In this document: positions 46,370-56,163 of the stretch, one piece after another | Numbering within the stretch: position 1 is the stretch's first letter | Layout of the letters: every line of letters begins with the position of its first letter | From: RFSX01 sp965248155 | Lineage (GTDB): Bacteria > Bacteroidota > Bacteroidia > Chitinophagales > Saprospiraceae | DNA: 64,000 bases | Direction: 5' to 3' | Assembly (NCBI GenBank): GCA_965248155.1 | Contig: CBDFIO010000001.1 | Coordinates: forward strand, 558,001 to 622,000 | Notes under the pieces: model-generated | Database searches by the model: none | The model's input: the letters and a program-made list of their open reading frames with translations, nothing else | What the model was told of the DNA's origin: nothing | Program-made: the position numbers and the translations under genes

Positions 46370-47763
46370 TTAGAAAACAACCATCTTTTCAAAAATCTTA
46401 TCGGCCTCTATAGTCATAGTAAATTTTTCTTGTTTCCCCTGATGTTCCCTTAGGCCCTTTACTGTCACTTCATAAATCCCTGGTGTGAGCAATGTTTTCT
46501 TTGGATTCGAAGATGCGGAACTATAAGTTCTTCCACCACCACAACTTCTTCGAGTTGCTTGCTCAATGATATTGATAACCACATCAATAAGCTCATTATT
46601 GGATTTGGCACCGATCATTGCTGTTCCTGATTCAAAGTTATGTTCAACTTCTGTGAGTTTCTGAGCTTCAACAAGTACATCTTCCATTTTATATTCAATC
46701 TCAAGACCTCTTAATTTCATGGCTTTAAAAACAACATCATACATTCCTGGATTGAGGTCGTAATCGTCCGTGTCGGCGTAGGTTCTTCCCCCTGCTAGAT
46801 ATTTATCTGTCGCGCTATTATAGATGTGGATGACTGCATCCCATGGAATTCCATTATTTAGAACTTTTGCACTTAACTTTCCAGAATCAAAGCTTACATC
46901 GCGCAATGTAATCTTTGTGTCATCATGTTCAACATTAGGAATGGTTATGGCATTGACATTACTGTTGGCAAGCGGTTTTATTTCAAGATTATAAATACCC
47001 GATGGAACATGAAAAAATGCAGTATCCTTATAGGTTCTTGAGCTGATAATATAACTTTTGGAGTCGACAGGGTACACTTTAATATGGGCATCTATAGCTT
47101 CACCATTTTTTATTGCATATATCTTCATGTTATCTTCAGGTTTCTCTACTTCCTGATGGGTAGCCTCATCAAGAACTTCTCCCAATCCTTCTGCGTTCTG
47201 CGCATCATAATATTGACCATCGCCTGCCTGAGCTGCACATCGAAGCTGATCCGTTTCTTCTCCCTGTAAACCAAATCCAATGATATGTAATCGAAATTCT
47301 ATTCCTTCTTCTCTAGCTGCTTTAATGACATCACAGATATTACCGCCACAAGATTCAATTCCGTCTGTAATCAGAATGATTGTTGCTTTCTCTTTGTTCT
47401 TCCTAAGCAAATCTATGGCTTGAAGGGCAGAATAGGCGAGGGGAATTCTTCCGAGAGGTTTTATACTATTTAATGCTGCAACAACCGATGATTTGTTGGT
47501 ATTTTTTATTGAAGACAGTTGCTCAACATCTTCACAATCCTTCTTTTGGCGATGACCATAGACGAATAGGCCCATTCCTTTCTCTTCAGGCAATTTGTTG
47601 ATCGAGTTTGTAAGTACTTCAGAGGCAATTTCCATTTTTGTTTTGCCATCAATCTGACCCCACATAGATCCGCTGGCATCATAGATGAAGATTGATTATT
47701 TAGTGGAATCAAGATTTCTCCCAACTCCACTAAATACAATAAACTAATCTTGAATGTCTTTAT
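46370..47763 (-). pseudogene. VWA-domain protein with damaged N-terminus
   Basis: The first ATG (47665) opens a 431-residue frame that starts inside the VWA MIDAS: upstream in frame is SIFIYDASGS, after a TAA at 47696-47698. The VWA part continues (PLGRIPLAYSALQ, IILITDGIESCGGN), followed by three beta-sandwich repeats ending in similar (S/G)xRTY segments. Further upstream, overlapping the S9 gene end, a shifted frame reads KTFKISLLYLV after an ATA at 47763, which looks like a lost ATG and signal peptide. Start loss, a shift and a stop together make it non-functional, unless an unusual start is used. Confidence 0.72.
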
Positions 47764-49636
47764 TCAAGTATTCGTTAAGAAAAGTTAATATTTGGCCATA
47801 ACCTTTTATTTCATTTTCCTTTTTAATAAATCCATGACCTTCATCCGGGAAAATCACATATTCAACAGGGATATTGTTTTTTTGAATTGCCTCAACAATT
47901 TCATCGGATTCAATCTGCAATACTCTTGGGTCATTTGCACCTTGCAAGACCATTACAGGGTTCTTAATGTTATCAGCATGAAACAGTGGTGATATATCAT
48001 ATAACCTTGTTGAATCAGCTGTGTTTGGATTGCCTAGTTCTTCATATAGGGCATTTCTGAATGACTCCCAATAGGGAGGAATTGATTTCAAGGTCCTTAG
48101 CCAATTCGTGACGCCAAAGATATTTACCCCGACAGCAAATTCATCCGGTGTAAACGCCATAGCCGCCATGGTCATATAACCACCATAACTTCCTCCGATA
48201 ATTCCGATTTTTTCGGAATCGACATAATCTTGTTCCATCAACCATTTTTTACCCCAGATACAATCTTTAAGGTCTTTATCTCCATGATTAAGATCGTCCA
48301 TTTTGAAAAATGACTTACCATAGCCACTACTTCCCCGGTTGTTAACCGCAAGGATAGCGTAACCATTATTTACTAAATATTGAATCAAAGAAAAATATCC
48401 AACTCTTGATTGACCACCGGGGCCACCATGAACCCAGACTAGTGCAGGGACTTTATTTTCGGGAGAAGCATTAATCGGCTTGTAATAAATAGCTGGAATA
48501 TCAAGTTCATCGAAAGATTTAAATCTAACAACTTCTGCTGATACTAAATCATCCGGGTTAATATCAGGATTCAAAGTATTCGTAAGTTGATTAAGATTTT
48601 TGTCACTGAAATTATAAACATAAATATTGTTAGGCCCTTTAGAAGTTCCAACCGTAAGTCGCATCAGTTCTTCACTTTCAGAAATATTAACCGCTACTAC
48701 ATTTCCATCTTCGATTTCAGGAAATGCTACTTCTTCTTTTGTAGCATTATCAAGAATAGTTAAGGTGTTTTTTCCATCTTCATTAATAGCGATAACTCTG
48801 TATTTTTCATTTTCACTAAGATAACTATACATGATATCCCAATCTGCTTCATGAATTGTGGATGATTCGCTTGTCTCAAGATTGTATTGATTCAGATAAG
48901 TAAATTCATTACCTACATCTGTTAGATAGTAAAAGTATTTATTATCATTACTGAAGCCAGAGCTGTTATAACTGCCAGGATATTCGGGATCAGAAATCTC
49001 AGTTCTTTCTCCTGTTGATCTGTCAAAAATCCAAAGTTGATTTTCACTTGTAGTAATCGTTTGTGATAATGAAAAGTAATTTTCATCATCAGACATGTCT
49101 GAGATATTTATTCCATCATCATTTTGATAGATCATCTCACTAGACCAATCTGCAGGTGCCATTTTATAAAAATCAAAAAACTGTGGATTCCTTTTATTTG
49201 AAACATAATATAAATGTTGTTTGTCTTTACTCCAGCCACCAAAATTTGTCTTTTCATTTTCTCCTGGAGTAAGGTCGGTAGAACTGCCATCATCATTTAA
49301 GAGATAGAGATGATCAATTTCGTTTCCACCTATATCGGCAGAGTAGAGAACCTGTCCAGTACCTGGGACATAATCTTCAGCAAAGTAGGATTCTTCTTCT
49401 GAAGAAGTTACAGCGGTCATACTACCTTCAGAAATATCTATTTCATAAACATTAAAGATGCCTGACTTATCACTGCTTACAAGAAGCTTGGTTTCATCCT
49501 CCGAAAAATCACCACCTCCAATACGGGTGTTTTTATAAAATTCTTCGATGGAATAATTTTTTATTTCACGAGGTGCTTCTGTCTGACATGAAATAACAAT
49601 AAGGAAAAAAACAAGAAAGAAAAGGTAAGATCTCAT
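47744..49636 (-). CDS. S9-family prolyl oligopeptidase-like peptidase
   Basis: A 630-residue lipoprotein (FFLIVISC) with an N-terminal beta-propeller (about 40-370; repeats such as GGWSKDKQHLYYVSNKR) and a C-terminal alpha/beta hydrolase domain. The catalytic triad is visible: Ser in GGSYGGYMTMAA, Asp in GANDPRVLQ and His in DEGHGF. HGGPGGQSRVGY gives the oxyanion site. It removes dipeptides or cleaves short peptides in the periplasm or at the surface. It follows the redoxin gene by 58 bp and overlaps the ruined start of the VWA gene. Confidence 0.9.
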   Translation of the reverse strand: MRSYLFFLVFFLIVISCQTEAPREIKNYSIEEFYKNTRIGGGDFSEDETKLLVSSDKSGIFNVYEIDISEGSMTAVTSSEEESYFAEDYVPGTGQVLYSADIGGNEIDHLYLLNDDGSSTDLTPGENEKTNFGGWSKDKQHLYYVSNKRNPQFFDFYKMAPADWSSEMIYQNDDGINISDMSDDENYFSLSQTITTSENQLWIFDRSTGERTEISDPEYPGSYNSSGFSNDNKYFYYLTDVGNEFTYLNQYNLETSESSTIHEADWDIMYSYLSENEKYRVIAINEDGKNTLTILDNATKEEVAFPEIEDGNVVAVNISESEELMRLTVGTSKGPNNIYVYNFSDKNLNQLTNTLNPDINPDDLVSAEVVRFKSFDELDIPAIYYKPINASPENKVPALVWVHGGPGGQSRVGYFSLIQYLVNNGYAILAVNNRGSSGYGKSFFKMDDLNHGDKDLKDCIWGKKWLMEQDYVDSEKIGIIGGSYGGYMTMAAMAFTPDEFAVGVNIFGVTNWLRTLKSIPPYWESFRNALYEELGNPNTADSTRLYDISPLFHADNIKNPVMVLQGANDPRVLQIESDEIVEAIQKNNIPVEYVIFPDEGHGFIKKENEIKGYGQILTFLNEYLNKDIQD

Positions 49637-49694
49637 AATATTAAATTTTATAGGTTTGCAATTTTAAGGCTTAATTCTATTTTTTTTAATGCTC

Positions 49695-50378
49695 TTATAG
49701 GTGTGCAAGTATTTCTCGAACTGAAGCTCTGTCAGTATAATTTGGAGAGAAGAATGCATATTTAATTTTGCCATTATCGCCAATAATATATGTGGCAGGA
49801 ATTGGCAGAACAGCTTCATCCTGTTCATTGATTTCAGCGAGGGATACACCTTTCCAGGATGAGAATTTCTTGTTGTATCTTTCGTTGACTTTGAAAGCAA
49901 CATTGTATTTTTTCATAATTGACTGATCTGCATCTCTTATCAAAATTATTTCTGATCCCAGATCATTTTCAGCTGCTTTCATGCCTCCTTCTCCTTCAGG
50001 AGCGATAGCAATGATGCTAGCCCCCTTTGTTTTAATATCTTGCGCAACGTCAGCAATTTTACTTAAACTTTTGGAACAATGAGGACACCAATATCCTCGA
50101 TAAAAAATGAGTACAACGTCTCCTTCTTGATTTAATTCAGAAAGACTTATAAGGTTTCCATTTTGGTCAAATCCTGAAAAATCAGGAGCTTTTTCACCTA
50201 CTTCAAATGCTTTTAGATCTACAATACTAGAATCAGAAATACCATACTTGGTAAACTCTTTCTTATAATCCTTCTCATTTACAATAGGTTTTGTTTCCTC
50301 AACTTCGGTTGAATTTTCACAAGCTATAGTCAGACAGCTAACTAAGCATAAAAAGAGAAGATATAAGCCAGTTTTCAT
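49695..50378 (-). CDS. AhpC/TSA-family redoxin lipoprotein
   Basis: A 227-residue lipoprotein (LFLCLVSCLTIAC) with a thioredoxin-like peroxiredoxin domain: KAPDFSGFDQNGNLISLSEL, then VVLIFYRGYWCPHCSKSL with a CPHC active-site pair (near residue 97), IIAIAPEGEGGM and PATYIIGDNGKIKY. It would reduce peroxides or act as a thiol-disulfide exchanger outside the cytoplasm. It lies 12 bp downstream of the VOC gene, so it is in the gluconate transcription unit by spacing, with no obvious functional link. Confidence 0.85.
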   Translation of the reverse strand: MKTGLYLLFLCLVSCLTIACENSTEVEETKPIVNEKDYKKEFTKYGISDSSIVDLKAFEVGEKAPDFSGFDQNGNLISLSELNQEGDVVLIFYRGYWCPHCSKSLSKIADVAQDIKTKGASIIAIAPEGEGGMKAAENDLGSEIILIRDADQSIMKKYNVAFKVNERYNKKFSSWKGVSLAEINEQDEAVLPIPATYIIGDNGKIKYAFFSPNYTDRASVREILAHL

Positions 50379-50390
50379 GTAAGCGATTTT

Positions 50391-50753
50391 TTATTGAGCA
50401 TTTTGGACTACGAATATAGCATTACTGTTAAGATCATAAAAGCCAAACTCATGCGTACCCCAAGCTGTATTCCTTTTAAGTTTTTCCGGAGTAATAGTTT
50501 TCCGCATTTTAAATTCTTCATACCACGAATCGATATCATCAACAAAAATCTTAATAACGGAACCTCCCAGAAGAGGATCGTCTTCAGTATTCGCATGCCA
50601 TTGTAAATGAATACTTAAGTTATCCCTTCTGAGGATAGCATACATAGAATCTCCGCCTATCAATTTGAATCCACAATGTTTTTCGTACCAAAGGACGTCA
50701 CGATCCATATCTGAAGTTGGGAGAACAGGGCATATGATTGCTTGTGTACTCAT
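50391..50753 (-). CDS. VOC-family (bleomycin-resistance-like) protein
   Basis: A 120-residue VOC-fold protein: ICPVLPTSDMDRDVLWYEKH, CGFKLIGGDSMYAILRRDNL, a central VIKIFVDDIDSWYEEF and the end THEFGFYDLNSNAIFVVQNA. The arrangement is that of bleomycin-binding or glyoxalase-like proteins without clear metal ligands. Substrate unknown. It is 11 bp downstream of the aldo/keto reductase. Confidence 0.8.
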   Translation of the reverse strand: MSTQAIICPVLPTSDMDRDVLWYEKHCGFKLIGGDSMYAILRRDNLSIHLQWHANTEDDPLLGGSVIKIFVDDIDSWYEEFKMRKTITPEKLKRNTAWGTHEFGFYDLNSNAIFVVQNAQ

Positions 50754-50764
50754 TTTTACAATTT

Positions 50765-51598
50765 TTAAAAATTAAAATTATCAGGGTCGGGACCAAACCT
50801 GTAGTTCTGATCCAATTCATCTATGACATTCATATCAGTATCAGATATGTTAAAGCGGAACAAGTCAGCATTAGAATATATTCTCTCTTTTTTTGATGAT
50901 TTTGGAATGGCTATCACTCCTTTTTGGAGACACCAACGTAAAGTCAATCGAATAGCAGTTGTTTCATATCTTTTCGCCATTTGCTGCAGGGCTTCAACTT
51001 CCTGAGCTTTACCTTTCATTATCGGAGACCATGCTTCATATTGTATAGAATTTGAAGTACAAAAATCCAGTAATTCTTTCTGTATCAGATAAGGGTGAAA
51101 TTCCATTTGGTTTACCATCGGAATAACAGATGCAGATTGTAATAGATCTTCAAGTTGGTGTTGTAGAAAATTGCTAACACCAATTGCGCGAACTTTTGCA
51201 TTGTTATACAAATGTTCCAAAGCCTTCCAGCTTTCTATATACTTCCCTGCAACAGGCCAATGAATCAAATAGAGATCGAGATACTCTAATTGCAATTTGT
51301 TGAGACTTTCCTCATAAGCCACCAATGTCGATTCATATCCCTGATCAGAATTCCACAATTTGCTGACGATAAATAAATCTTCTCTTGATACACCAGACTG
51401 CGCAATTGCAAGTCCCACTCCTTCTTCATTTTGATATATTGAAGCCGTGTCTATATGACGATATCCTGCTTCAAAAGCCCATGTTACCGAATTGATTACT
51501 TCGTCATCATTTTTACATTGCCACACTCCTAAACCTAAATAAGGCATCTGAACACCATTATTGAGTTTGGTTGTTCCGCGTATGTCGCTGATGTCCAT
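50765..51598 (-). CDS. Aldo/keto reductase
   Basis: A 277-residue NADPH-dependent reductase of the AKR superfamily, near 2,5-diketo-gluconate reductases. The tetrad is in GYRHIDTASIYQNEEGVG (Asp, Tyr), FIVSKLWNS (Lys) and YLIHWPVAG (His); AIGVSNF and IAIPKSSKKERI, which binds the cofactor phosphate, follow. It may reduce keto-gluconates given the operon, which is inference. The start overlaps the stop of the TPR gene by one base (TAATG), indicating translational coupling. Confidence 0.87.
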   Translation of the reverse strand: MDISDIRGTTKLNNGVQMPYLGLGVWQCKNDDEVINSVTWAFEAGYRHIDTASIYQNEEGVGLAIAQSGVSREDLFIVSKLWNSDQGYESTLVAYEESLNKLQLEYLDLYLIHWPVAGKYIESWKALEHLYNNAKVRAIGVSNFLQHQLEDLLQSASVIPMVNQMEFHPYLIQKELLDFCTSNSIQYEAWSPIMKGKAQEVEALQQMAKRYETTAIRLTLRWCLQKGVIAIPKSSKKERIYSNADLFRFNISDTDMNVIDELDQNYRFGPDPDNFNF

Positions 51599-52578
51599 TA
51601 TTGCTTATTGGAATCTAAAGATGAAAATTTCAAATCAGCTTCAGCAGCAATATAACCGACGGATGCCCAGGAGTCACCATTTTTTATACCCTGAAGAAGC
51701 GATTTTCCTGTGAGCTCGTCACCATTATAATAGTGCCAATTGGCGATTCCATATTTAGCAGCCTCGTTCATGATATCCGAGAATTCTTCTGATTGTAATT
51801 CCTCTAATTTGAGCGTTCCATTATAGAGTAGACACATATTATAGTAAGCCAAATTTTCTATGATACTCTGTTTTTCAGGTATTGTGGCAACAGCATCCTT
51901 AGCTTCATCATTAAGTCCGAGCATGCTCAAGGTCATGTAATACCAATGTAAAAATGCAACCAACATGTCATCTGTTGTCGAAGCTTCTATTCCTTGCTCA
52001 TAAGCTGTTTTAGCAGCGTTATAATCATGTTGTAAATAATGTGCTAATCCCAAATGGTACCAGATATTGGTTTGTAAAGTACTTGTCGGGATATTCAATG
52101 CGTTCGGCTGTCCATCTGGTTCGATTTCATCAGTATTACCATTGATCATTTTTGCGGCTTTCTGAAGATCAGCGATAGCAAGGTCGAACGCTCTGACACT
52201 TATATATCGATGTCCTCGATGACGATATAATCTGGCATCAAGAGGTGATTTTTTTATTCCTTCAGAATAAATTTTAATGGCTTTTCGAAAGTCTCCGCTG
52301 TAAGCTGTCCATCGACCATACCAGATAAGATTGTCTATATTTTCAGGATCTCTTTCATACAATTCCTTCTTGAGTAATAAAGTAGAAACGGTACTAGCGT
52401 ATAAGGACCGCGAATACAATGTGTCTCCCAATAATGAAATGACCTGAACTCCTTCCTGAACTTCAGCTAATGTATCCGAAGACATTTCTGTTTCCTTATT
52501 ATTCGATATAGCTTGTTTTTCATTGCAGGAAGAAAGATTAAATGCCAGTATTAAAGTAAAAAATGAAATTCTAAGCAT
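51598..52578 (-). CDS. TPR lipoprotein of gluconate operon
   Basis: A 326-residue lipoprotein (LILAFNLSSCN) with four or so TPR units, for example YGRWTAYSGDFRKAIKIYSE, RLYRHRGHRYISVRAFDLAI and WYHLGLAHYLQHDYNAAKTA. It is between the GntP permease (9-bp gap) and the aldo/keto reductase (1-base overlap), so it belongs to the operon. Its role is unknown; perhaps a periplasmic scaffold. Confidence 0.82.
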   Translation of the reverse strand: MLRISFFTLILAFNLSSCNEKQAISNNKETEMSSDTLAEVQEGVQVISLLGDTLYSRSLYASTVSTLLLKKELYERDPENIDNLIWYGRWTAYSGDFRKAIKIYSEGIKKSPLDARLYRHRGHRYISVRAFDLAIADLQKAAKMINGNTDEIEPDGQPNALNIPTSTLQTNIWYHLGLAHYLQHDYNAAKTAYEQGIEASTTDDMLVAFLHWYYMTLSMLGLNDEAKDAVATIPEKQSIIENLAYYNMCLLYNGTLKLEELQSEEFSDIMNEAAKYGIANWHYYNGDELTGKSLLQGIKNGDSWASVGYIAAEADLKFSSLDSNKQ

Positions 52579-52587
52579 GATAATATA

Positions 52588-53931
52588 TTAAATCAATAGT
52601 GATAGTAATATTACTGTTCCAAAGCCCACTAAGGAAAGTATTCCTGTCATCATTGTCCAAGATCTGAAAGTTTGTTTTTCAGTTAAGCCTAAATATTTGC
52701 TCACTAACCAGAAACCGCTATCATTTACATGTGAGAATGTAGATGCTCCTGAAGCAATGGCTATCACCAATAATGCAGTTTCCATTGGGGAGCTATTCAT
52801 AATGAGTGGAGCTGTCAGTCCGGCAGCTGTAATCATTGCTACAGTTGCTGACCCTTGAAGTAGTCTGACAATAGCAGCAGATATAAATGCAAAGAATAAA
52901 ACACTAACTCCTTGTTCAGCAAAATATATTGCCAGCATTTCTCCCGTCCCTGTATTAACCAGCATTTGTTTGAATACTCCACCAGCACCAGTCAGTAAAA
53001 TGATGATTCCTGCAGGACCCATTGACTTGGTAGTGATATCTAATAACTTTTCTTTATTGAAACCACCTTTTATTCCTAGAAAATACCAAGCTAAAAGGTT
53101 GGCAATAATTAGAGCAGAAAATGGGTGGCCAATCATTCCTATCCAACTTTTGATGAGATCAGAGGAAATCAAGTGTTCACACATTGAACTATTTATCAAG
53201 GTGTTAATCAAGATTAGTAGTATTGGGATCGCAATAATGAATAAAATAAAAAGTGCATTTGGAAGTACAGCTTGATCAGATTTTATAACAGAAGAGAATT
53301 CCGGTGCATCAACATGGATTTTTGACGCGATGTATTTGGAGAAGAGTGGACCGCAAACAATAGATGTAGGTATACCCACTATAAATCCAAAAAAGATCAC
53401 CCACCCTAAATCAGCTTTTAAAATATCAGCGACAGCGACTGGCCCGGGAGTTGGTGGAACAAAAGCATGTGTTATCGCTAATCCAGCAAGTAAGGGCAAC
53501 CCATATAACAGGATTGATTTTTTTGATTTACGTTGGAGTGCATATACTAGTGGGACAAGAATTATAAATGCTACATCAAAGAATACAGGAATGGCAACAA
53601 AAAAACCGGTCAACATCAAAGCCCAAGAAGCTCTCTTTTCACCAAATTTCTTTAAGAGTAATTGAGCAAGAGATTCAGCCCCTCCTGAGTGTTCAAGTAT
53701 AGCACCGAACATGGCTCCTAAGCCAACAACCATTGCTACAAATCCCAGGGTGTTGCCCATTCCCTCCTGCATAGTCTGGATAATTGCGGCAGGTTCCATT
53801 CCAGCGATTATACCAACACTGATGCTTGATATCAGTAAGGCAATAAAAGCTTGAATCTTAAAGTGAAGGATTAGAATTAGTAATAAAGTAATACTAAAAA
53901 CAACGGCCCAAATAAGATTGTAATCCATCAT
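52588..53931 (-). CDS. GntP-family gluconate permease
   Basis: A 447-residue transporter of the gluconate:H+ symporter family with about twelve membrane segments. The family pattern is seen in GMGNTLGFVAMVVGLGAMFG, HAFVPPTPGPVAVADILKAD (a hallmark), MGPAGIIILLTGAGGVFKQM and SGASTFSHVNDSGFWLVSKY. It takes up gluconate or a related sugar acid. The gene starts 1 bp after the fused kinase/dehydrogenase ends, so both act in one pathway. Confidence 0.9.
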   Translation of the reverse strand: MMDYNLIWAVVFSITLLLILILHFKIQAFIALLISSISVGIIAGMEPAAIIQTMQEGMGNTLGFVAMVVGLGAMFGAILEHSGGAESLAQLLLKKFGEKRASWALMLTGFFVAIPVFFDVAFIILVPLVYALQRKSKKSILLYGLPLLAGLAITHAFVPPTPGPVAVADILKADLGWVIFFGFIVGIPTSIVCGPLFSKYIASKIHVDAPEFSSVIKSDQAVLPNALFILFIIAIPILLILINTLINSSMCEHLISSDLIKSWIGMIGHPFSALIIANLLAWYFLGIKGGFNKEKLLDITTKSMGPAGIIILLTGAGGVFKQMLVNTGTGEMLAIYFAEQGVSVLFFAFISAAIVRLLQGSATVAMITAAGLTAPLIMNSSPMETALLVIAIASGASTFSHVNDSGFWLVSKYLGLTEKQTFRSWTMMTGILSLVGFGTVILLSLLI

Positions 53932-53932
53932 A

Positions 53933-55819
53933 CTATTCCCATTCTATGTGAAATGACTCATCAATTGCTTTATCTGTACGCTTAAAGGTATGAGCCCCAA
54001 AAAAATCACGTTGTGCCTGGATTAGGTTGGCTGGAAGATTTTCTGTTGTCATCGATAACCAATATTGAAAAGCAGCAGAAAAGCATGGCAACGCTATTCT
54101 TTGCTTTATTCCGTATTGTAAGGTTTTTTGAAGGTGGATATCATCCTTATTAATTAACTCAAAAATGGAATTGTTCTTTAACAGGCTATCTGAGGTTTTA
54201 AAAACTTCTATGATTTCATTCATAAACGAAGATCGGATGATACACCCATTTGTCCATATTCTGGCAATTTCCGATAGGTTCAGATTCCAGTTGTATTCTT
54301 CAGATGCCTGTCTTATCAAATCAAAACCCTGGTGATGATTTACTATTCTGGCAATTTGATAGGCTTGTTTTAAACTATCTAAATCAAGGGGTTCTGTATT
54401 TTTATTTTCTGTTGATATCGCTTTTGCAAAATCGACTCTTTCTGATTTGAAAGAAGATAAGTATCTGGCGAAAACAGAGGTAGACATCATTGTTGTCGGA
54501 ACACCTAAATCTAATGCGGCTTTTGTGGACCAGGATCCTGTCCCCTTATTTGCAGCTTGATCAAGTATCAAATCAATTATTGAGGATTCCCCCTCTTTTT
54601 TCATAAGGATCTGAGCACTTATTTGGAGGAGGCAACTTGAGAGTTTATCTTGGTTCCAATCATTAAATACAGCCGAAATTTCTTCATTGGTATTATTCAT
54701 CTTTAATATAGCATAGCATTCAGCTAACAGTTGCATTTCTGCGTATTCAATGCCATTGTGAACCATCTTTACAAAATGACCTGCTCCTTGAGGACCGATG
54801 TACGTGCAACATGGAAGATGATGATCATCTTTTGCAGCAATAGATTCTAATAATGGCTCAAGGTGTTCGTAGGCTTCCATATCTCCCCCCGGCATTATAG
54901 ATGGACCAAATCTAGCACCCTTTTCGCCTCCGGACACGCCACAACCGATATACTTGATACCCTTATTTTTCAGATGTTCGTATCTGCTATTTGTATCGTG
55001 ATACAAGGAATTTCCCCCATCAATTATTATGTCTCCATCTTCTACATGGTCAAGTAATGCTTCAATTACATGGTCTATTGCTGATCCTGCCTTTATCATT
55101 AGGAAAACTTTCCTGGGTCTTTCAAGAGAACCAACAAAGTCTTTGAGATCTGTAAATCCTTTTATATTTTGAAAAGAAGCATTCTGACTTAGAAAATCTT
55201 GTACATATCCTGCTTCATTTGCATCGCTTCTATTGAAAACAGATATTGAAAAGCCATTATCAGCAATATTAAGACTGATACTCCGACCCATAACACCAAG
55301 GCCAATAATACCTATCGAAGATTTATTCATGAATTGTATGTTTGAAAGTATAGTTTTTACAATTTCCTCAGGATGAATATCAATATTTATTCTTAATCCG
55401 TAGTTTGGGATTTCTAAGGTATCAAATTGAGATTGCAATAATGATGATTTCATATAATGATCTTCACGCTGATCCATCCTGTTCTTGATAAGTTCATAGC
55501 TTCCTTCAAGAAGAATCCAATTTATATGCTCTGTTGATCCTGATAACCGAGTTCTGTATTTTTCTTTTAGAGCAGAGCAAGCGAGAACAGCACCTTGTTC
55601 ATTTGACCATGTTGAAATTTTATCAGCAAGTATTTCTAACCAGGGAAACCTATCTTCATCAGTCAACGAGATTCCTGTGGACATTTTCGAAACGTTCGAA
55701 ACAGGATGAAAATCATCTCCATCGTAAAATGGTATATTTAGTTGATCACTTAATAGCTTGCCTATTGTGGATTTACCACTTCCACTGATACCATAAAGAA
55801 TAATTATTGATTGCTTCAC
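53933..55819 (-). CDS. gntK-gnd: Fused gluconokinase / 6-phosphogluconate dehydrogenase
   Basis: A 628-residue bifunctional protein. Residues 1-163 are a gluconokinase: P-loop GISGSGKSTIGKLL, DGDDFHPVSNVSKM, ACSALKEKYRTRL. Residues 168-628 are a decarboxylating 6-phosphogluconate dehydrogenase: GIIGLGVMGRSISLNIADNG, IIDGGNSLYHD, GGEKGARFGPSIMPGG, catalytic Lys and Glu in HFVKMVHNGIEYAEMQ, and the end RDFFGAHTFKR. The kinase makes 6-phosphogluconate and the dehydrogenase turns it into ribulose-5-phosphate. Motif changes: EK for the usual EE, and AE for GD after EY. Both parts have near-normal length, and no stop or start separates them. Confidence 0.93.
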   Translation of the reverse strand: MKQSIIILYGISGSGKSTIGKLLSDQLNIPFYDGDDFHPVSNVSKMSTGISLTDEDRFPWLEILADKISTWSNEQGAVLACSALKEKYRTRLSGSTEHINWILLEGSYELIKNRMDQREDHYMKSSLLQSQFDTLEIPNYGLRINIDIHPEEIVKTILSNIQFMNKSSIGIIGLGVMGRSISLNIADNGFSISVFNRSDANEAGYVQDFLSQNASFQNIKGFTDLKDFVGSLERPRKVFLMIKAGSAIDHVIEALLDHVEDGDIIIDGGNSLYHDTNSRYEHLKNKGIKYIGCGVSGGEKGARFGPSIMPGGDMEAYEHLEPLLESIAAKDDHHLPCCTYIGPQGAGHFVKMVHNGIEYAEMQLLAECYAILKMNNTNEEISAVFNDWNQDKLSSCLLQISAQILMKKEGESSIIDLILDQAANKGTGSWSTKAALDLGVPTTMMSTSVFARYLSSFKSERVDFAKAISTENKNTEPLDLDSLKQAYQIARIVNHHQGFDLIRQASEEYNWNLNLSEIARIWTNGCIIRSSFMNEIIEVFKTSDSLLKNNSIFELINKDDIHLQKTLQYGIKQRIALPCFSAAFQYWLSMTTENLPANLIQAQRDFFGAHTFKRTDKAIDESFHIEWE

Positions 55820-55880
55820 TTAGAATGATAATTTGTACTCACGTTTATGTGTGTAATTTAATAATGATTTAAGCAAAGAC

Positions 55881-56069
55881 ATGAAAGGAAATAACTTAAT
55901 TAATAAGAGTAGCATTCGAAATCTTGTTACCAGCAACATAGATGGAATAAATCTCAGTTATCTTATTCGCGGTGATTCCAGCTATAGTACTATAGTATCC
56001 GAAAGATCTTTTGAATGTGTACCTTCTGATGAATCTGATTATTTTGTGGCAACAGTGATTAAATATTAA
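55881..56069 (+). CDS. Small uncertain ORF
   Basis: A 62-codon frame between the divergent gluconate operon and the M14 peptidase. The product (start MKGNNLINKSSIRN, end ESDYFVATVIKY) matches no family I know, has no signal or membrane segment, and lacks a clear ribosome binding site. It could be a small protein, a gene remnant or chance. Confidence 0.25.
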   Translation: MKGNNLINKSSIRNLVTSNIDGINLSYLIRGDSSYSTIVSERSFECVPSDESDYFVATVIKY

Positions 56070-56163
56070 CTCTTGAAAATTAAGAAATATCTTTCTTCAG
56101 ATTTAAAATGACAAGATTAAGTTATTTTTATAAAATCCGAATTTCTTATCAATTCTCTAATCA

